64,000 bases of DNA from Ferruginibacter sp. (GTDB taxonomy: Bacteria > Bacteroidota > Bacteroidia > Chitinophagales > Chitinophagaceae). The first letter of the stretch is position 1. Each line of letters opens with the position of its first letter. The DNA lies in the NCBI RefSeq assembly GCF_028288465.1, contig NZ_JAQBNR010000011.1:1-64000 (forward strand), given 5' to 3'. Shown piece after piece: positions 9,260 through 17,505 of the stretch. Below the pieces are notes generated by a model. That model had not been told where the DNA came from, did not search any database, and saw nothing but the letters and a program-made list of their open reading frames with translations. A program made the position numbers and the translations under genes.

Positions 9260-9628
9260 ATGTTTAAGCAACTAACAGCCATCATTTTAATTGCAGCATT
9301 TGTAGCACAAACGTTTAGCGGTGGTTTTGTTATGCTTGATTATTATACCAACAAGGCAACCTTCGCCAAAAACTGCATCAACAAAGCCAGACCGGTATTG
9401 TACTGCAATGGCAAATGCCAGACGATGAAGAAACTGAAACAGGAAGAAAGCAGGGACAAACAAAATCCTGAGCGAAAAAACGCCGGCAAAAATGAAGTAC
9501 TGTATTTAACAACTGATCAATATACCTGTCAGTTATCAGCAAATCTTTTTAGCAATACCCATCCGCCTTACAATAGTAAAATTGCTATCGGAATCGCTTT
9601 CGATTTCTTTCAACCTCCCAGGGTATAA
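9260..9628 (+). CDS. Small exported protein with CNGKC motif, function unknown
   Basis: A 122-residue protein with an N-terminal hydrophobic segment (MFKQLTAIILIAAFVAQTFS) and then a conserved Cys pair in the pattern NCINKARPVLYCNGKCQTMKK, followed by a Lys/Glu-rich linker and an aromatic tail. I recognise the pattern as a recurrent short family in Bacteroidota genomes, often near metal or vitamin transport genes, but know no assigned function. The CxxxC-like arrangement suggests metal or thiol binding outside the cytoplasm. It is followed 58 bp later by another exported protein with a Cys motif, and both are likely cotranscribed from the promoter at 9247. Confidence 0.75.
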   Translation: MFKQLTAIILIAAFVAQTFSGGFVMLDYYTNKATFAKNCINKARPVLYCNGKCQTMKKLKQEESRDKQNPERKNAGKNEVLYLTTDQYTCQLSANLFSNTHPPYNSKIAIGIAFDFFQPPRV

Positions 9629-9686
9629 TCACCATATTGTCTTTTACCTGCTTTAGTATTATTTACTTTATTTAATTATTATTTAA

Positions 9687-10619
9687 ATGAAAAAGTTATT
9701 CATTGCTGCTATTTTATTAATAGTAGTGTCGGTTAGTTACGCATGCCCTATCTGTGGCTGCGGTGGTGGAAATTTATACATGGGTCTGTTTCCCAATTTT
9801 AAAAGTAAGTTTATTGGCATAAGATGGAATTATGCTGCTTACCATACACATCTCATCAATGATCCAGCACAGTTTAGTCACAATTATTATAATTCAACCG
9901 AAATATGGGGAGGGATCAATATCGGCAAACGCTGGCAGGTATTGGCTTTTCTGCCCTACCATTCCAATATACAATTCGATGATGATGCAGGTCATACCAC
10001 CAAAAGCGGCCTGGGAGATATCACTTTGCTGGGTAATTACAAATTGTCTGATACAAGATCAGGAAATACATCATCACAACAAGTTTGGATCGGCGGCGGT
10101 GTTAAAATACCTTCCGGCTCTTTTAATGTTGATGCAAATAATCCTTCAACAACACTGGCGGATATCAATGCACAAATCGGAACAGGAAGTGTGGATCTTT
10201 TTTTAAATGCAAGGCATTCTTTTCAGTTTAAAGACTTTGGCATAAATACTTCAGCCAGTTATAAACTAGGGATGGCCAACAGCCAGCACTACAAATATGG
10301 CAACAAACTAGACATTAACAGCATAGCATTTTACCAGCTAAAAACAAAGCGCTTTATCATTGCACCCAATGCCGGCCTGGCGTATGAAAATACCGGGGGC
10401 AATCGCTTAAACAAACAGCAAATTTATTTAAGTGACGGGCTGGATGCAGGATCATTTACCACCGGTGGCCATGCGTTGAATTGCTTAGCCGGCGTTGAAG
10501 TAAATTTTAAAAAGATAACCGTAGGCGCCAATATTCAATCACCTATATCGCAACAATTTGCAGCGGGCCAAACCAACTTACATATGAAGGCAATGGTTCA
10601 TGTAACTTTTTCTTTGTAA
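9687..10619 (+). CDS. Outer-membrane beta-barrel protein with CPxCGCGGGN motif
   Basis: A 310-residue exported protein. A signal peptide (MKKLFIAAILLIVVSVSYA) is followed at once by CPICGCGGGNLYMG, a dense Cys cluster that would sit at the mature N-terminus. The rest alternates short beta strands with turns and resembles small transporter-type barrels of the phenol-degradation meta-pathway family (PF13557). The last residue is hydrophobic and the penultimate strand aromatic-poor, so barrel assignment is an inference. The Cys cluster suggests binding of a metal such as Cu or Zn. It precedes the B12 riboswitch but lies upstream of it, so the riboswitch does not control it. Confidence 0.7.
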   Translation: MKKLFIAAILLIVVSVSYACPICGCGGGNLYMGLFPNFKSKFIGIRWNYAAYHTHLINDPAQFSHNYYNSTEIWGGINIGKRWQVLAFLPYHSNIQFDDDAGHTTKSGLGDITLLGNYKLSDTRSGNTSSQQVWIGGGVKIPSGSFNVDANNPSTTLADINAQIGTGSVDLFLNARHSFQFKDFGINTSASYKLGMANSQHYKYGNKLDINSIAFYQLKTKRFIIAPNAGLAYENTGGNRLNKQQIYLSDGLDAGSFTTGGHALNCLAGVEVNFKKITVGANIQSPISQQFAAGQTNLHMKAMVHVTFSL

Positions 10620-10680
10620 TATTTTTGAGATTGCTGATGCAGGCAAAACGAAAATGAATTTATTAGAATCCGCCTTTTAT

Positions 10681-10712
10681 TTGGATTGTAAAAATCAATG
10701 TATATACATTTG
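10681..10712 (+). promoter_or_regulatory. Promoter of the B12 riboswitch-btuB transcript
   Basis: TTG at 10681-10683, 21-nt spacer and TACATTTG at 10705-10712, an exact TAnnTTTG box. A start near 10719 would place the whole riboswitch in the leader RNA. Confidence 0.6.
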
Positions 10713-10715
10713 CAA

Positions 10716-10925
10716 TGAATTTGGTTTCTCTGCTTCAATGCAGAGAATTAAAAGGGAAGCCGGTGTAATTCCGGCGCTATCCCCGTAGCTGTAAGAAGCC
10801 CCTCCAGCCTCCTCAAAGAGAAGCTGGGGAAGAGTAAAATTGTTGAAGTTTCACCACTGTTCCAACCAATGCGGAATGGGAAGGTTTCAATAATGCTTCG
10901 AGCCAGAAGACCTGCCAGGTATCAT
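10716..10925 (+). ncRNA. Cobalamin riboswitch
   Basis: The region shows the ordered conserved blocks of the adenosylcobalamin aptamer: AGGGAAGCCGGTGTAATTCC near 10754, then CTATCCCCGTAGCTGTAAG, then GGAATGGGAAGG, and finally the B12 box AGCCAGAAGACCTGCC (10901-10916). It lies in the leader of a TonB-dependent receptor gene of BtuB type, the classic target. The exact 5' end is estimated. About 140 nt lie between the B12 box and the start codon and could hold the expression platform; the GGCTTTCGGGCGAAAGGC stretch near 10941 forms a small hairpin. Confidence 0.92.
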
Positions 10926-11063
10926 ATTTAATCATTCACGGCTTTCGGGCGAAAGGCATGGAGTGTAAGCGCTGTAAGGCATTTATATTTCTAAACAATG
11001 TGCGTATTATTTTACCAGCATTGTAATTTTCCGGAAGCAGTCACAAAAAAATTTTTCAAAAAA

Positions 11064-12995
11064 ATGAAAAGAAAATTTTTATTGGTGACTGCTGTAATTA
11101 TCAGTAGTCAGTTGTACGCACAGGACAGTACAAAACAAACTTTGGATGAAGTAGTAGTAACCGCTACCAAAACTCCCATTAAGCAATCACAAACGGGCAA
11201 GGTAATAACCGTAATTGACCAGGCCACACTGCAGCGCAATGCAGACAAAACCCTCACAGAAATACTCAATTACCAGGCGGGTGTGTACGTGAATGGTGCC
11301 AATAATATATTGGGCACCAACCAGGAAATGTATATGCGTGGAGCTGCATCCGGTAACACACTTATTTTGCTGGATGGAATTCCCGTAAATGATCCCTCGC
11401 TGATCAATAATTCGTTTGATCTGAATAATATCAACCCTGCGCAGATTGAAAAAATTGAAATTTTAAAAGGTGCACAAAGCACACTTTGGGGCAGCGATGC
11501 TGTGGCAGGTGTCATCAATATCATTACCAAAAAAGGAGGTACAAAAAAACTTACCCCATCAGCCAATACTGCTTACGGCAGTTACCATACTTTTAAAGCC
11601 GGCGCCGGCATCAGCGGCAGGATTGACAAGTTTACTTATAACGTTAATTACAATCATACCAACAGCAAGGGCTTTTCATCTGCTTATGACAGTACCGGTG
11701 GTAATTCGTTTGATAAAGATGGATTTAAACAAAACAACGTACAGGCAAATCTCGGCTATGTTTTTTCACCAAAATTGTCCGTTGCTGGTATGACGAATTA
11801 CGGCAAGTATAATACTGACCTGGATGGCGGCGCTTTTAAAGATGATAAAGATTATACCGGTGTGAATACAAGTTTTATCAACTCACTTACGCTTGTTTAC
11901 AAATTAAGGAATGCGTCTTTTCATTTCAGCAATACACTCGTCAATACCCACCGTACTTTATCAAATGATACCAGTACCGATGCAGCCAATGGCGATTTTT
12001 ACCGGGCAGATTTTAAAGGTACTTCGTATGTATCCGAATTGTTTGGTAATGTATCTTTCAGCAATAAATTATCACTGGTAGCAGGTGTTCAGCGCAACGC
12101 ACAAAATACCAGCCAGCATAACAATGGCTACAGCAGGAATTACGATTATTCGTATTCATCTGCCCTTGGCAAAGACAGCGCTAAAACAAATAACTATGCA
12201 CTATATGCTTCCTTAATGTTGTTGAACTTAAATGGCTTTAACGTAGAAGGTGGCGTACGTTACAATCACCATAATATTTATGGCAGCAATGCTACTTTTT
12301 CATTTAATCCATCTTATAATATTGATGAAAATACACGGGCATTTATTAATATTTCATCTGCTTACAAAGTACCATCCCTTTACCAGTTGTACAGTGAATA
12401 CGGCAACAGGGATTTGCAACCGGAAAAAAGTATTAACTACGAAGCGGGAGTGCAATTCTTCGGCAACGACAAAAAAAATTCATTGCGGTTGGTAGCATTT
12501 AAAAGGGATATCCGCCAGTTAATTATTTTTTATTCAGACCCCGTAACCTATGCCAGTCAATACATCAACAGGGATAAACAAAACGATTATGGCTTTGAGC
12601 TGGAAAGTAATATGGCGGTTTGCAAAAAAGGCAACTGGATAAATAACATTACTTATGTAGATGGAAAAGGAAATACAGGGAGTGAAAAGGTGAAAAATTT
12701 TTACCGTCGTCCGAATTTTACGTTTAACAGTACGTTTAGTTTACAACCTGTTTCGCAACTGACCTTATCGCCTTCTTTTCGTTTTGTTGGCAGCAGGTTA
12801 AAGGGGCAATACGATGCTGGACCGGCCAGCATGCCGCAATATTATACGCTTGATTTTTACGCCGGCTACCATATTACCAAACAGGTAAACGCGTTTGCAG
12901 ACATCCGGAATATCACCAACCAGCATTACCAGGATATTGTGGGTTATAACAGCCGTGGATTTAACTGGATGGCAGGTGTAAGTATTTCTTTTTAA
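11064..12995 (+). CDS. btuB: TonB-dependent cobalamin receptor (BtuB-like)
   Basis: A 643-residue outer-membrane receptor. The start is ATG 11064, which gives the signal peptide MKRKFLLVTAVIISSQLYAQ; an upstream in-frame start would add an unlikely 22-residue leader. Next come a TonB box (DEVVVTATK, about residues 28-36), a plug domain with MYMRGAASGNTLILLDGIPV and SDAVAGVINIITK, then a 22-strand-type barrel ending in the aromatic GVSISF. The length is close to E. coli BtuB, shorter than SusC-type receptors. The cobalamin riboswitch directly upstream makes uptake of B12 or a related corrinoid the likely role. Periplasmic and inner-membrane B12 transport genes are not in the window. Confidence 0.9.
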   Translation: MKRKFLLVTAVIISSQLYAQDSTKQTLDEVVVTATKTPIKQSQTGKVITVIDQATLQRNADKTLTEILNYQAGVYVNGANNILGTNQEMYMRGAASGNTLILLDGIPVNDPSLINNSFDLNNINPAQIEKIEILKGAQSTLWGSDAVAGVINIITKKGGTKKLTPSANTAYGSYHTFKAGAGISGRIDKFTYNVNYNHTNSKGFSSAYDSTGGNSFDKDGFKQNNVQANLGYVFSPKLSVAGMTNYGKYNTDLDGGAFKDDKDYTGVNTSFINSLTLVYKLRNASFHFSNTLVNTHRTLSNDTSTDAANGDFYRADFKGTSYVSELFGNVSFSNKLSLVAGVQRNAQNTSQHNNGYSRNYDYSYSSALGKDSAKTNNYALYASLMLLNLNGFNVEGGVRYNHHNIYGSNATFSFNPSYNIDENTRAFINISSAYKVPSLYQLYSEYGNRDLQPEKSINYEAGVQFFGNDKKNSLRLVAFKRDIRQLIIFYSDPVTYASQYINRDKQNDYGFELESNMAVCKKGNWINNITYVDGKGNTGSEKVKNFYRRPNFTFNSTFSLQPVSQLTLSPSFRFVGSRLKGQYDAGPASMPQYYTLDFYAGYHITKQVNAFADIRNITNQHYQDIVGYNSRGFNWMAGVSISF

Positions 12996-13020
12996 TGTAA
13001 AGGATTAGCAGGCAATCAAT

Positions 13021-13046
13021 AAATGGCGGTCCATCAACCGCCATTT
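13021..13046 (+). terminator. Terminator after btuB
   Basis: A perfect 10-bp stem AAATGGCGGT / ACCGCCATTT with loop CCATCA, followed by a T-rich stretch (ATTATTTTC). Confidence 0.75.
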
Positions 13047-13203
13047 ATTATTTTCTTACTGTTAAGGATATTTCAGCGTTGAAATAAAATTAAATTACCT
13101 CTCAACAATTTGGCGGGTACTGTTGTTATCAGGTTTTAATAGCAGGAACATTGTCCTCTTATACGAATTGTCCTTTTAAAAAATTGGTTTTAAAAAATAT
13201 TTT

Positions 13204-13701
13204 ATGCAAGATCTGAATTTTGATATGAAGGCGCCCCTGTTAAGCTGGGATGTTTTTTGCGGCACTTATAATACCCTGATGAAGGATGCTGAAAAGTACC
13301 AGCAATCTGTACAGCAAATGAAGCAGATTGCGAAGGTAAATTTGTGGAGCAAAGAGCAGTTAAATGAAGCCCTTAAAAGCATCCGGCAGTTTGTAATTGT
13401 CATTACTGATCCAGCACAACAAATTGCTTTCACAGGTCCGGGATTTGAAGAGATGACGGGCTATTCAGCTGAAGAAGCCTATGGGCGAAATCCCAAATTT
13501 TTGCAGGGCCCTACCACCAATAAAAAAAATACACAGACCATAAAGCAACAGTTAACCAATAATAAGGTTTCCGAAACAGTGCTGGAAAACTATCGCAAAG
13601 ATGGGAAACTTTACCTCTGTAAAATCATTATAAAACCTGTTGTTAACATTCGCAAACAACTGGTAAATTATATTGCTTACGAACAGGAAATTGCGGCCTG
13701 A
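13204..13701 (+). CDS. Stand-alone PAS/LOV-like domain protein lacking the photoactive cysteine
   Basis: A 165-residue cytoplasmic protein. Residues 1-55 form a helical N-terminal cap, and residues 60-160 form a PAS domain close to the LOV type: TGYSAEEAYGRNPKFLQGP and the ENYRKDGKLYLCKIIIKPV strand pattern. In true LOV domains the GRNCRFLQG motif has a Cys that forms the flavin adduct; here that position is Pro97 (codon CCC). It therefore cannot do adduct photochemistry, though flavin or another ligand could still bind. No kinase or output domain is attached, so it may act by protein-protein contact. The neighbouring genes are not signalling genes. Confidence 0.82.
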   Translation: MQDLNFDMKAPLLSWDVFCGTYNTLMKDAEKYQQSVQQMKQIAKVNLWSKEQLNEALKSIRQFVIVITDPAQQIAFTGPGFEEMTGYSAEEAYGRNPKFLQGPTTNKKNTQTIKQQLTNNKVSETVLENYRKDGKLYLCKIIIKPVVNIRKQLVNYIAYEQEIAA

Positions 13702-13859
13702 AATGGTAGCTTTACTTGCTCCATTAAAAAATCTGCCCACCGGTTATCAAATTAGGTATCGCTGATTGTTAGTGCTCTGAACGATATTTTTAGCAAACAA
13801 AATTATCCGGCAAAAGAGATTTAAATGGCGTTACTTGCAATTTCATTTATCAATCTGTT

Positions 13860-16124
13860 ATGCGGTATACCATTGTAATTATTTTTTTGCTGAATTGTTT
13901 TTGCTGCCGTGTAATGGCCCAGTATAATTTTACAGGCATTGTTCGCAGCGCGGAAAATAACCTGCCGCTGGCTGGCGTAACCATTTCAATTTCCGGTAAA
14001 CCCATTACTCAAACAGATAGCAGCGGTGCGTTTCAGTTTAACGATAGCAGTGATAAAATCAGTATTCATTTTTCTCATATAGGTTACATGTCTGCCGTGG
14101 GTAAATATGCAGCAGCCCAGCCAATCAATTTGTTGTTAAATCCTGCGGGCATCACCTTATCATCTGCCATAGTAAAAGCTTTTGAAAGTAATACTACATT
14201 AAAGAATATTCCAGTAACAGTAAGCGTGTTGGGGAATACTGATTTGGAACGCTATAGCAATACATCTATCCTGCAAGCTGTAAATACTGTACCCGGTGTT
14301 AAGATGGATGAACGCAGTCCGGGTAGTTACCGCTTATCTATCCGAGGAAATTTGTTACGCTCGCCTTTTGGTGTACGTAATGTAAAAGTGTACTGGAATG
14401 GTATGCCTTTTACCGATGCCAATGGTAATACCTATCTTAACCAGCTTGGTTTTGAAAACGTAGGTAAGATTGAAATTATAAAAGGGCCGGGTGGCAGTTT
14501 ATATGGAGCTGGCACCGGCGGCGTGGTGTTGTTAAACAGCCGTACTGCGGATAAAGATGAAAACAGCATTGCCATTAATTCACTCGCCGGCAGCTGGGGA
14601 ATGTTTGAAACAAATGTAGCCTACAAAAAAAGTGATGATCATTCCAATGTTGGTTTTAGCTATGCGCATCAGCAAAGTGATGGCTGGCGCAATCACACCA
14701 ATATGCGCCGTGATGTAGCCAATTATACTGCTTTATTTGATATCAATAAAAAGCAAAGCATACAAACCAATATTTTTTACAGCGACTTATATTATCAAAC
14801 ACCGGGCGGGTTGACTGCGACGCAACTGGCTGCTAATCCACGCCAGGCAAGGCCTGCAGGCGGCCCATTTAAAAGTGCAGCAGACCAGCAGGCCGCCCTG
14901 TATGTAAAAACATTTTACGCAGGGTTCGGTAATACTTATCGTTTTAATGATGAGTGGACCAACACAACCAATGTATACACTTCCAATACCCGCTTTAGCA
15001 ATCCGAGTATTTTAAATTTTCAGCGCAAGACGGAGCAGGGTATTGGAGGCAGAAGCATTACCCAATACCACCATGATAATTTTACAATGAATGTGGGCGG
15101 AGAATACCAGTATGGTTTTACCAGTACCAGAACATTCGGCAATAAACTCGGCGTGCCGGATACGCTGCAGTTTGATGACGAGATTGGTGCTACGCAATAC
15201 AATGTTTTTTTACAGGCAGACATCAGTCTCGCTGACGATTTTACATTAAATGCCGGGATCAGCTATAACAATTACAATTACGGTTTTACCAGGCTGAATA
15301 ACCGGCCGGTAAAAACTATCAATAAAACATTTGATCCCATTGTTGTGCCCCGCGTTTCTTTATTGAAAAAGATGGGTAACTATTTTAGTGTCTACGCTAC
15401 CGTTAGTAAAGGGTATTCTCCGCCCACGATTGATGAGATTGTACCATCCGCCGGCATTTTTAATGCAACGCTTGATGCAGAAAAAGCAGTGAATTACGAA
15501 CTGGGTTTCAGAAGTGAACCCGTAAAAAATAAATTGTTTATTGATGCTGCCTATTATATTTTTTACCTCAGTAATACCATTGTTACAAGGCGTGATGCAA
15601 GTGGTGCGGATTACTTTGTAAACACCGGCAAAACCAGACAAAGCGGCCTGGAAGCAACCGTCACCTGTTATCCTGTGCGCAATGCCGCCGGCTTTATAAA
15701 CCAGCTGAAAATCTGGAGCAACTATACCAACATTCACGCACGGTTTAATACCTACCAGCAAGGGGTGAATGATTACAGTGGTAACAAATTAACCGGCACA
15801 CCGCCGAATGTGTTTTTAGCGGGTGCTGATATTACCACCCGGCCGGGGCTGTATGCTAATATTACTTACAGTTATACAGATATATTACCGCTCAATGATG
15901 CCAATACATTTTTTGCTTCGCAGTACAATTTGCTGATGGGGCGTGTTGGATATAAAAAAAGGTTGTGTAAATCACTGGATGGAGAAATCTATTTTTCCTT
16001 TGATCGTTCTTTTAATACGCCCTATAGTTTAGGCAACGATTTAAACGCTGCTGGCAACCGGTATTTCAATCCATCTGCTCCCGAAAATTATTACGGTGGC
16101 ATTAAATTAAAATTCAATTTGTAA
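13860..16124 (+). CDS. TonB-dependent receptor with CarboxypepD_reg-like domain
   Basis: A 754-residue outer-membrane receptor. A signal peptide (MRYTIVIIFLLNCFCCRVMA) is followed by a carboxypeptidase-regulatory-like domain (about 24-105), a plug (VPGVKMDERSPGSYRLSIRG, KIEIIKGPGGSLYGAGTGGVV) and a barrel. The plug resembles siderophore/FecA-type receptors more than SusC. The barrel has TonB-receptor hallmarks such as SKGYSPPTIDEIVPSAG and NYELGFR in its second half. It stands alone between a PAS gene and MarC, and no regulator or partner indicates the ligand; iron-chelate uptake is the commonest role for this type. Confidence 0.85.
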   Translation: MRYTIVIIFLLNCFCCRVMAQYNFTGIVRSAENNLPLAGVTISISGKPITQTDSSGAFQFNDSSDKISIHFSHIGYMSAVGKYAAAQPINLLLNPAGITLSSAIVKAFESNTTLKNIPVTVSVLGNTDLERYSNTSILQAVNTVPGVKMDERSPGSYRLSIRGNLLRSPFGVRNVKVYWNGMPFTDANGNTYLNQLGFENVGKIEIIKGPGGSLYGAGTGGVVLLNSRTADKDENSIAINSLAGSWGMFETNVAYKKSDDHSNVGFSYAHQQSDGWRNHTNMRRDVANYTALFDINKKQSIQTNIFYSDLYYQTPGGLTATQLAANPRQARPAGGPFKSAADQQAALYVKTFYAGFGNTYRFNDEWTNTTNVYTSNTRFSNPSILNFQRKTEQGIGGRSITQYHHDNFTMNVGGEYQYGFTSTRTFGNKLGVPDTLQFDDEIGATQYNVFLQADISLADDFTLNAGISYNNYNYGFTRLNNRPVKTINKTFDPIVVPRVSLLKKMGNYFSVYATVSKGYSPPTIDEIVPSAGIFNATLDAEKAVNYELGFRSEPVKNKLFIDAAYYIFYLSNTIVTRRDASGADYFVNTGKTRQSGLEATVTCYPVRNAAGFINQLKIWSNYTNIHARFNTYQQGVNDYSGNKLTGTPPNVFLAGADITTRPGLYANITYSYTDILPLNDANTFFASQYNLLMGRVGYKKRLCKSLDGEIYFSFDRSFNTPYSLGNDLNAAGNRYFNPSAPENYYGGIKLKFNL

Positions 16125-16180
16125 GCCGCAACCTTGCACGATGCAACCATTTAACACGCACTTAAAATAACGACGGTACT

Positions 16181-16207
16181 TTGCCAGTGGTTGAAAATGT
16201 ATATTTG
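16181..16207 (+). promoter_or_regulatory. Promoter of the MarC-family gene
   Basis: TTTGCC (TTG at 16181-16183) and an exact TAnnTTTG box, TATATTTG, at 16200-16207. The 16-nt spacer is slightly short. The box is 16 nt upstream of the ATG. Confidence 0.5.
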
Positions 16208-16223
16208 CAAAAATTTTTAATAA

Positions 16224-16814
16224 ATGGATTTTGGCGAAATAGCGATTAAGGAAATTGTAACCGTAGCATTTACCCTTTTTGCGGTAATTGATATGGTGGG
16301 CAACATTCCCGTATTGGCTTCGCTGAGAGTGAAGATGGGGGGTGAAATCAGGTCTACCCAGGCCACGCTGGCATCGGGCGCACTGATGATTCTTTTTCTT
16401 TTTTTAGGAAAGCAGTTTTTAAATTTATTGGGACTGGATGTGCAGTCTTTTGCTGTAGCAGGAAGTATCGTCATATTTATTATCGGGCTGGAAATGGTAT
16501 TGGGCCACGAGTTCTTTAAATCAGACGGCAATGCAAAGAGCGGCAGTGTAGTACCGATCGCATTTCCACTGATAGCAGGCTCCGGCACACTTACCACCAT
16601 CATGAGTTTAAAGGCTAATTATGGAGACATCAATATTTTTTTAGGCATTCTTATCAACTGCATCATTATCTATATCGTTTTAAAATCGCTGAAATGGATA
16701 GAAAAAGTGATGGGTCCTAACGGCATGGTGGTAATAAGAAAATTTTTCGGCGTAATATTGCTGGCCATAGCGGTAAAAATATTCGGTAGCAATTTCAGCC
16801 ATTTCGGAAAGTGA
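16224..16814 (+). CDS. MarC-family integral membrane protein
   Basis: A 196-residue protein with six hydrophobic segments. It shows family motifs near the N-terminus (FTLFAVIDMVGNIPVLASL) and in the fourth segment (VPIAFPLIAGSGTLTTIM), the pattern shared by MarC/YchE/YhgN proteins. The family is widespread, was once linked to multidrug resistance without good support, and has no settled function. It is monocistronic, with its own promoter; a tRNA gene starts 4 bp after its stop codon and probably shares read-through transcription. Confidence 0.9.
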   Translation: MDFGEIAIKEIVTVAFTLFAVIDMVGNIPVLASLRVKMGGEIRSTQATLASGALMILFLFLGKQFLNLLGLDVQSFAVAGSIVIFIIGLEMVLGHEFFKSDGNAKSGSVVPIAFPLIAGSGTLTTIMSLKANYGDINIFLGILINCIIIYIVLKSLKWIEKVMGPNGMVVIRKFFGVILLAIAVKIFGSNFSHFGK

Positions 16815-16817
16815 TAT

Positions 16818-16889
16818 GGCCTCGTAGTACAATGGATAGTATAAGGGCCTCCGAAGCCCCAGATCCAGGTTCGATTCCCGGCGAGGCCA
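16818..16889 (+). tRNA. tRNA-Arg (anticodon CCG)
   Basis: A full cloverleaf can be drawn. The acceptor stem is GGCCTCG / CGAGGCC, the D-arm GTAC..GTAT, the anticodon loop CTCCGAA with CCG at positions 34-36, and the T-arm CCAGG-TTCGATT-CCCGG with one A-C mismatch. The discriminator base is A, and the 3' CCA is not encoded. Anticodon CCG reads the arginine codon CGG. Confidence 0.93.
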
Positions 16890-16904
16890 CAAAATTTACA
16901 TCAG

Positions 16905-16935
16905 CCCTCATCAGTTTATTTTGGTGAGGGTTTTT
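16905..16935 (+). terminator. Terminator after tRNA-Arg
   Basis: Stem CCCTCATC / GGTGAGGG (one G-T pair) with a 10-nt loop, followed by TTTTTG. Confidence 0.75.
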
Positions 16936-16994
16936 GTTTGTCACAAACGCCGGCCAGCCCTTTTCGATATCTGACTTTCAAATATAACGTCTTA

Positions 16995-17407
16995 CCAAAA
17001 CGAACATTCTTATCCATTCGTCGAAACAACAACTCTGTTAAACGAAAAATAAAAAAGGCTGACATTATTTGGTGCACTTTTACATCAGAAAGCGGGCAAC
17101 GTACCAACTTTCAACACCAGTTTTAAATTGAATATTCTAACGAAACAAACCAATCCGAACAACCAATCAACATCCAACTATTTTAAAGAAAAGCCAGATC
17201 CTAAAAAACCAATAAACGAATATCCGATACCCTGATTAAAGACCAACATCCGATTAACTAAAAAAAGACCAACGAGTATTTAATATCCTACTAAAAAAAG
17301 ACCATTGTCCCGCCTTGAAAAACGCATTGTAACCAATGCTGCCATCAAAACGGATCAAAAACCAACTTGAATATATTTAAAATGCCCCTTTAAACGGGCA
17401 TTTTTTT
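16995..17407 (+). ncRNA. Paired non-coding element, copy 1 (probable ~330-nt RNA)
   Basis: No plausible protein is encoded. This stretch is repeated, in the same orientation, at 19951-20413. Three blocks are identical in the two copies: 39 nt (17078-17116), 37 nt (17166-17202) and 61 nt (17261-17321), with diverged and length-variable sequence between them. The plus strand is rich in A and C and poor in G, so much of the RNA should be single-stranded. It ends in a rho-independent terminator (AAAATGCCC...GGGCATTTT, 17379-17407). A TATTTG box at 17066-17071, conserved in the other copy, may be its promoter, giving a start near 17078. I do not recognise it as 6S, tmRNA, RNase P or SRP RNA. Confidence 0.65.
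17379..17407 (+). terminator. Terminator of non-coding element copy 1
   Basis: Stem AAAATGCCC / GGGCATTTT, followed by a T-run to 17407. The same stem sequence with a different loop ends copy 2. Confidence 0.8.
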
Positions 17408-17505
17408 ATGCGCGGGCTGTTATGCCTTCCTCGTCTTTTTAAACATCGTGGTTTACCTGATAATAATAATACCTGCTGTTTTAGGTGACTGCCTATTAAA
17501 AGGTT

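Noticed and set aside
9687..10619. Control of the CPICGCGGGN protein by the B12 riboswitch
   Set aside because: The gene lies upstream of the riboswitch and of its promoter.
16938..17126. Open frame of 62 codons in the tRNA/non-coding element region
   Set aside because: It crosses from the tRNA terminator into the element and is not kept in copy 2; no protein features.
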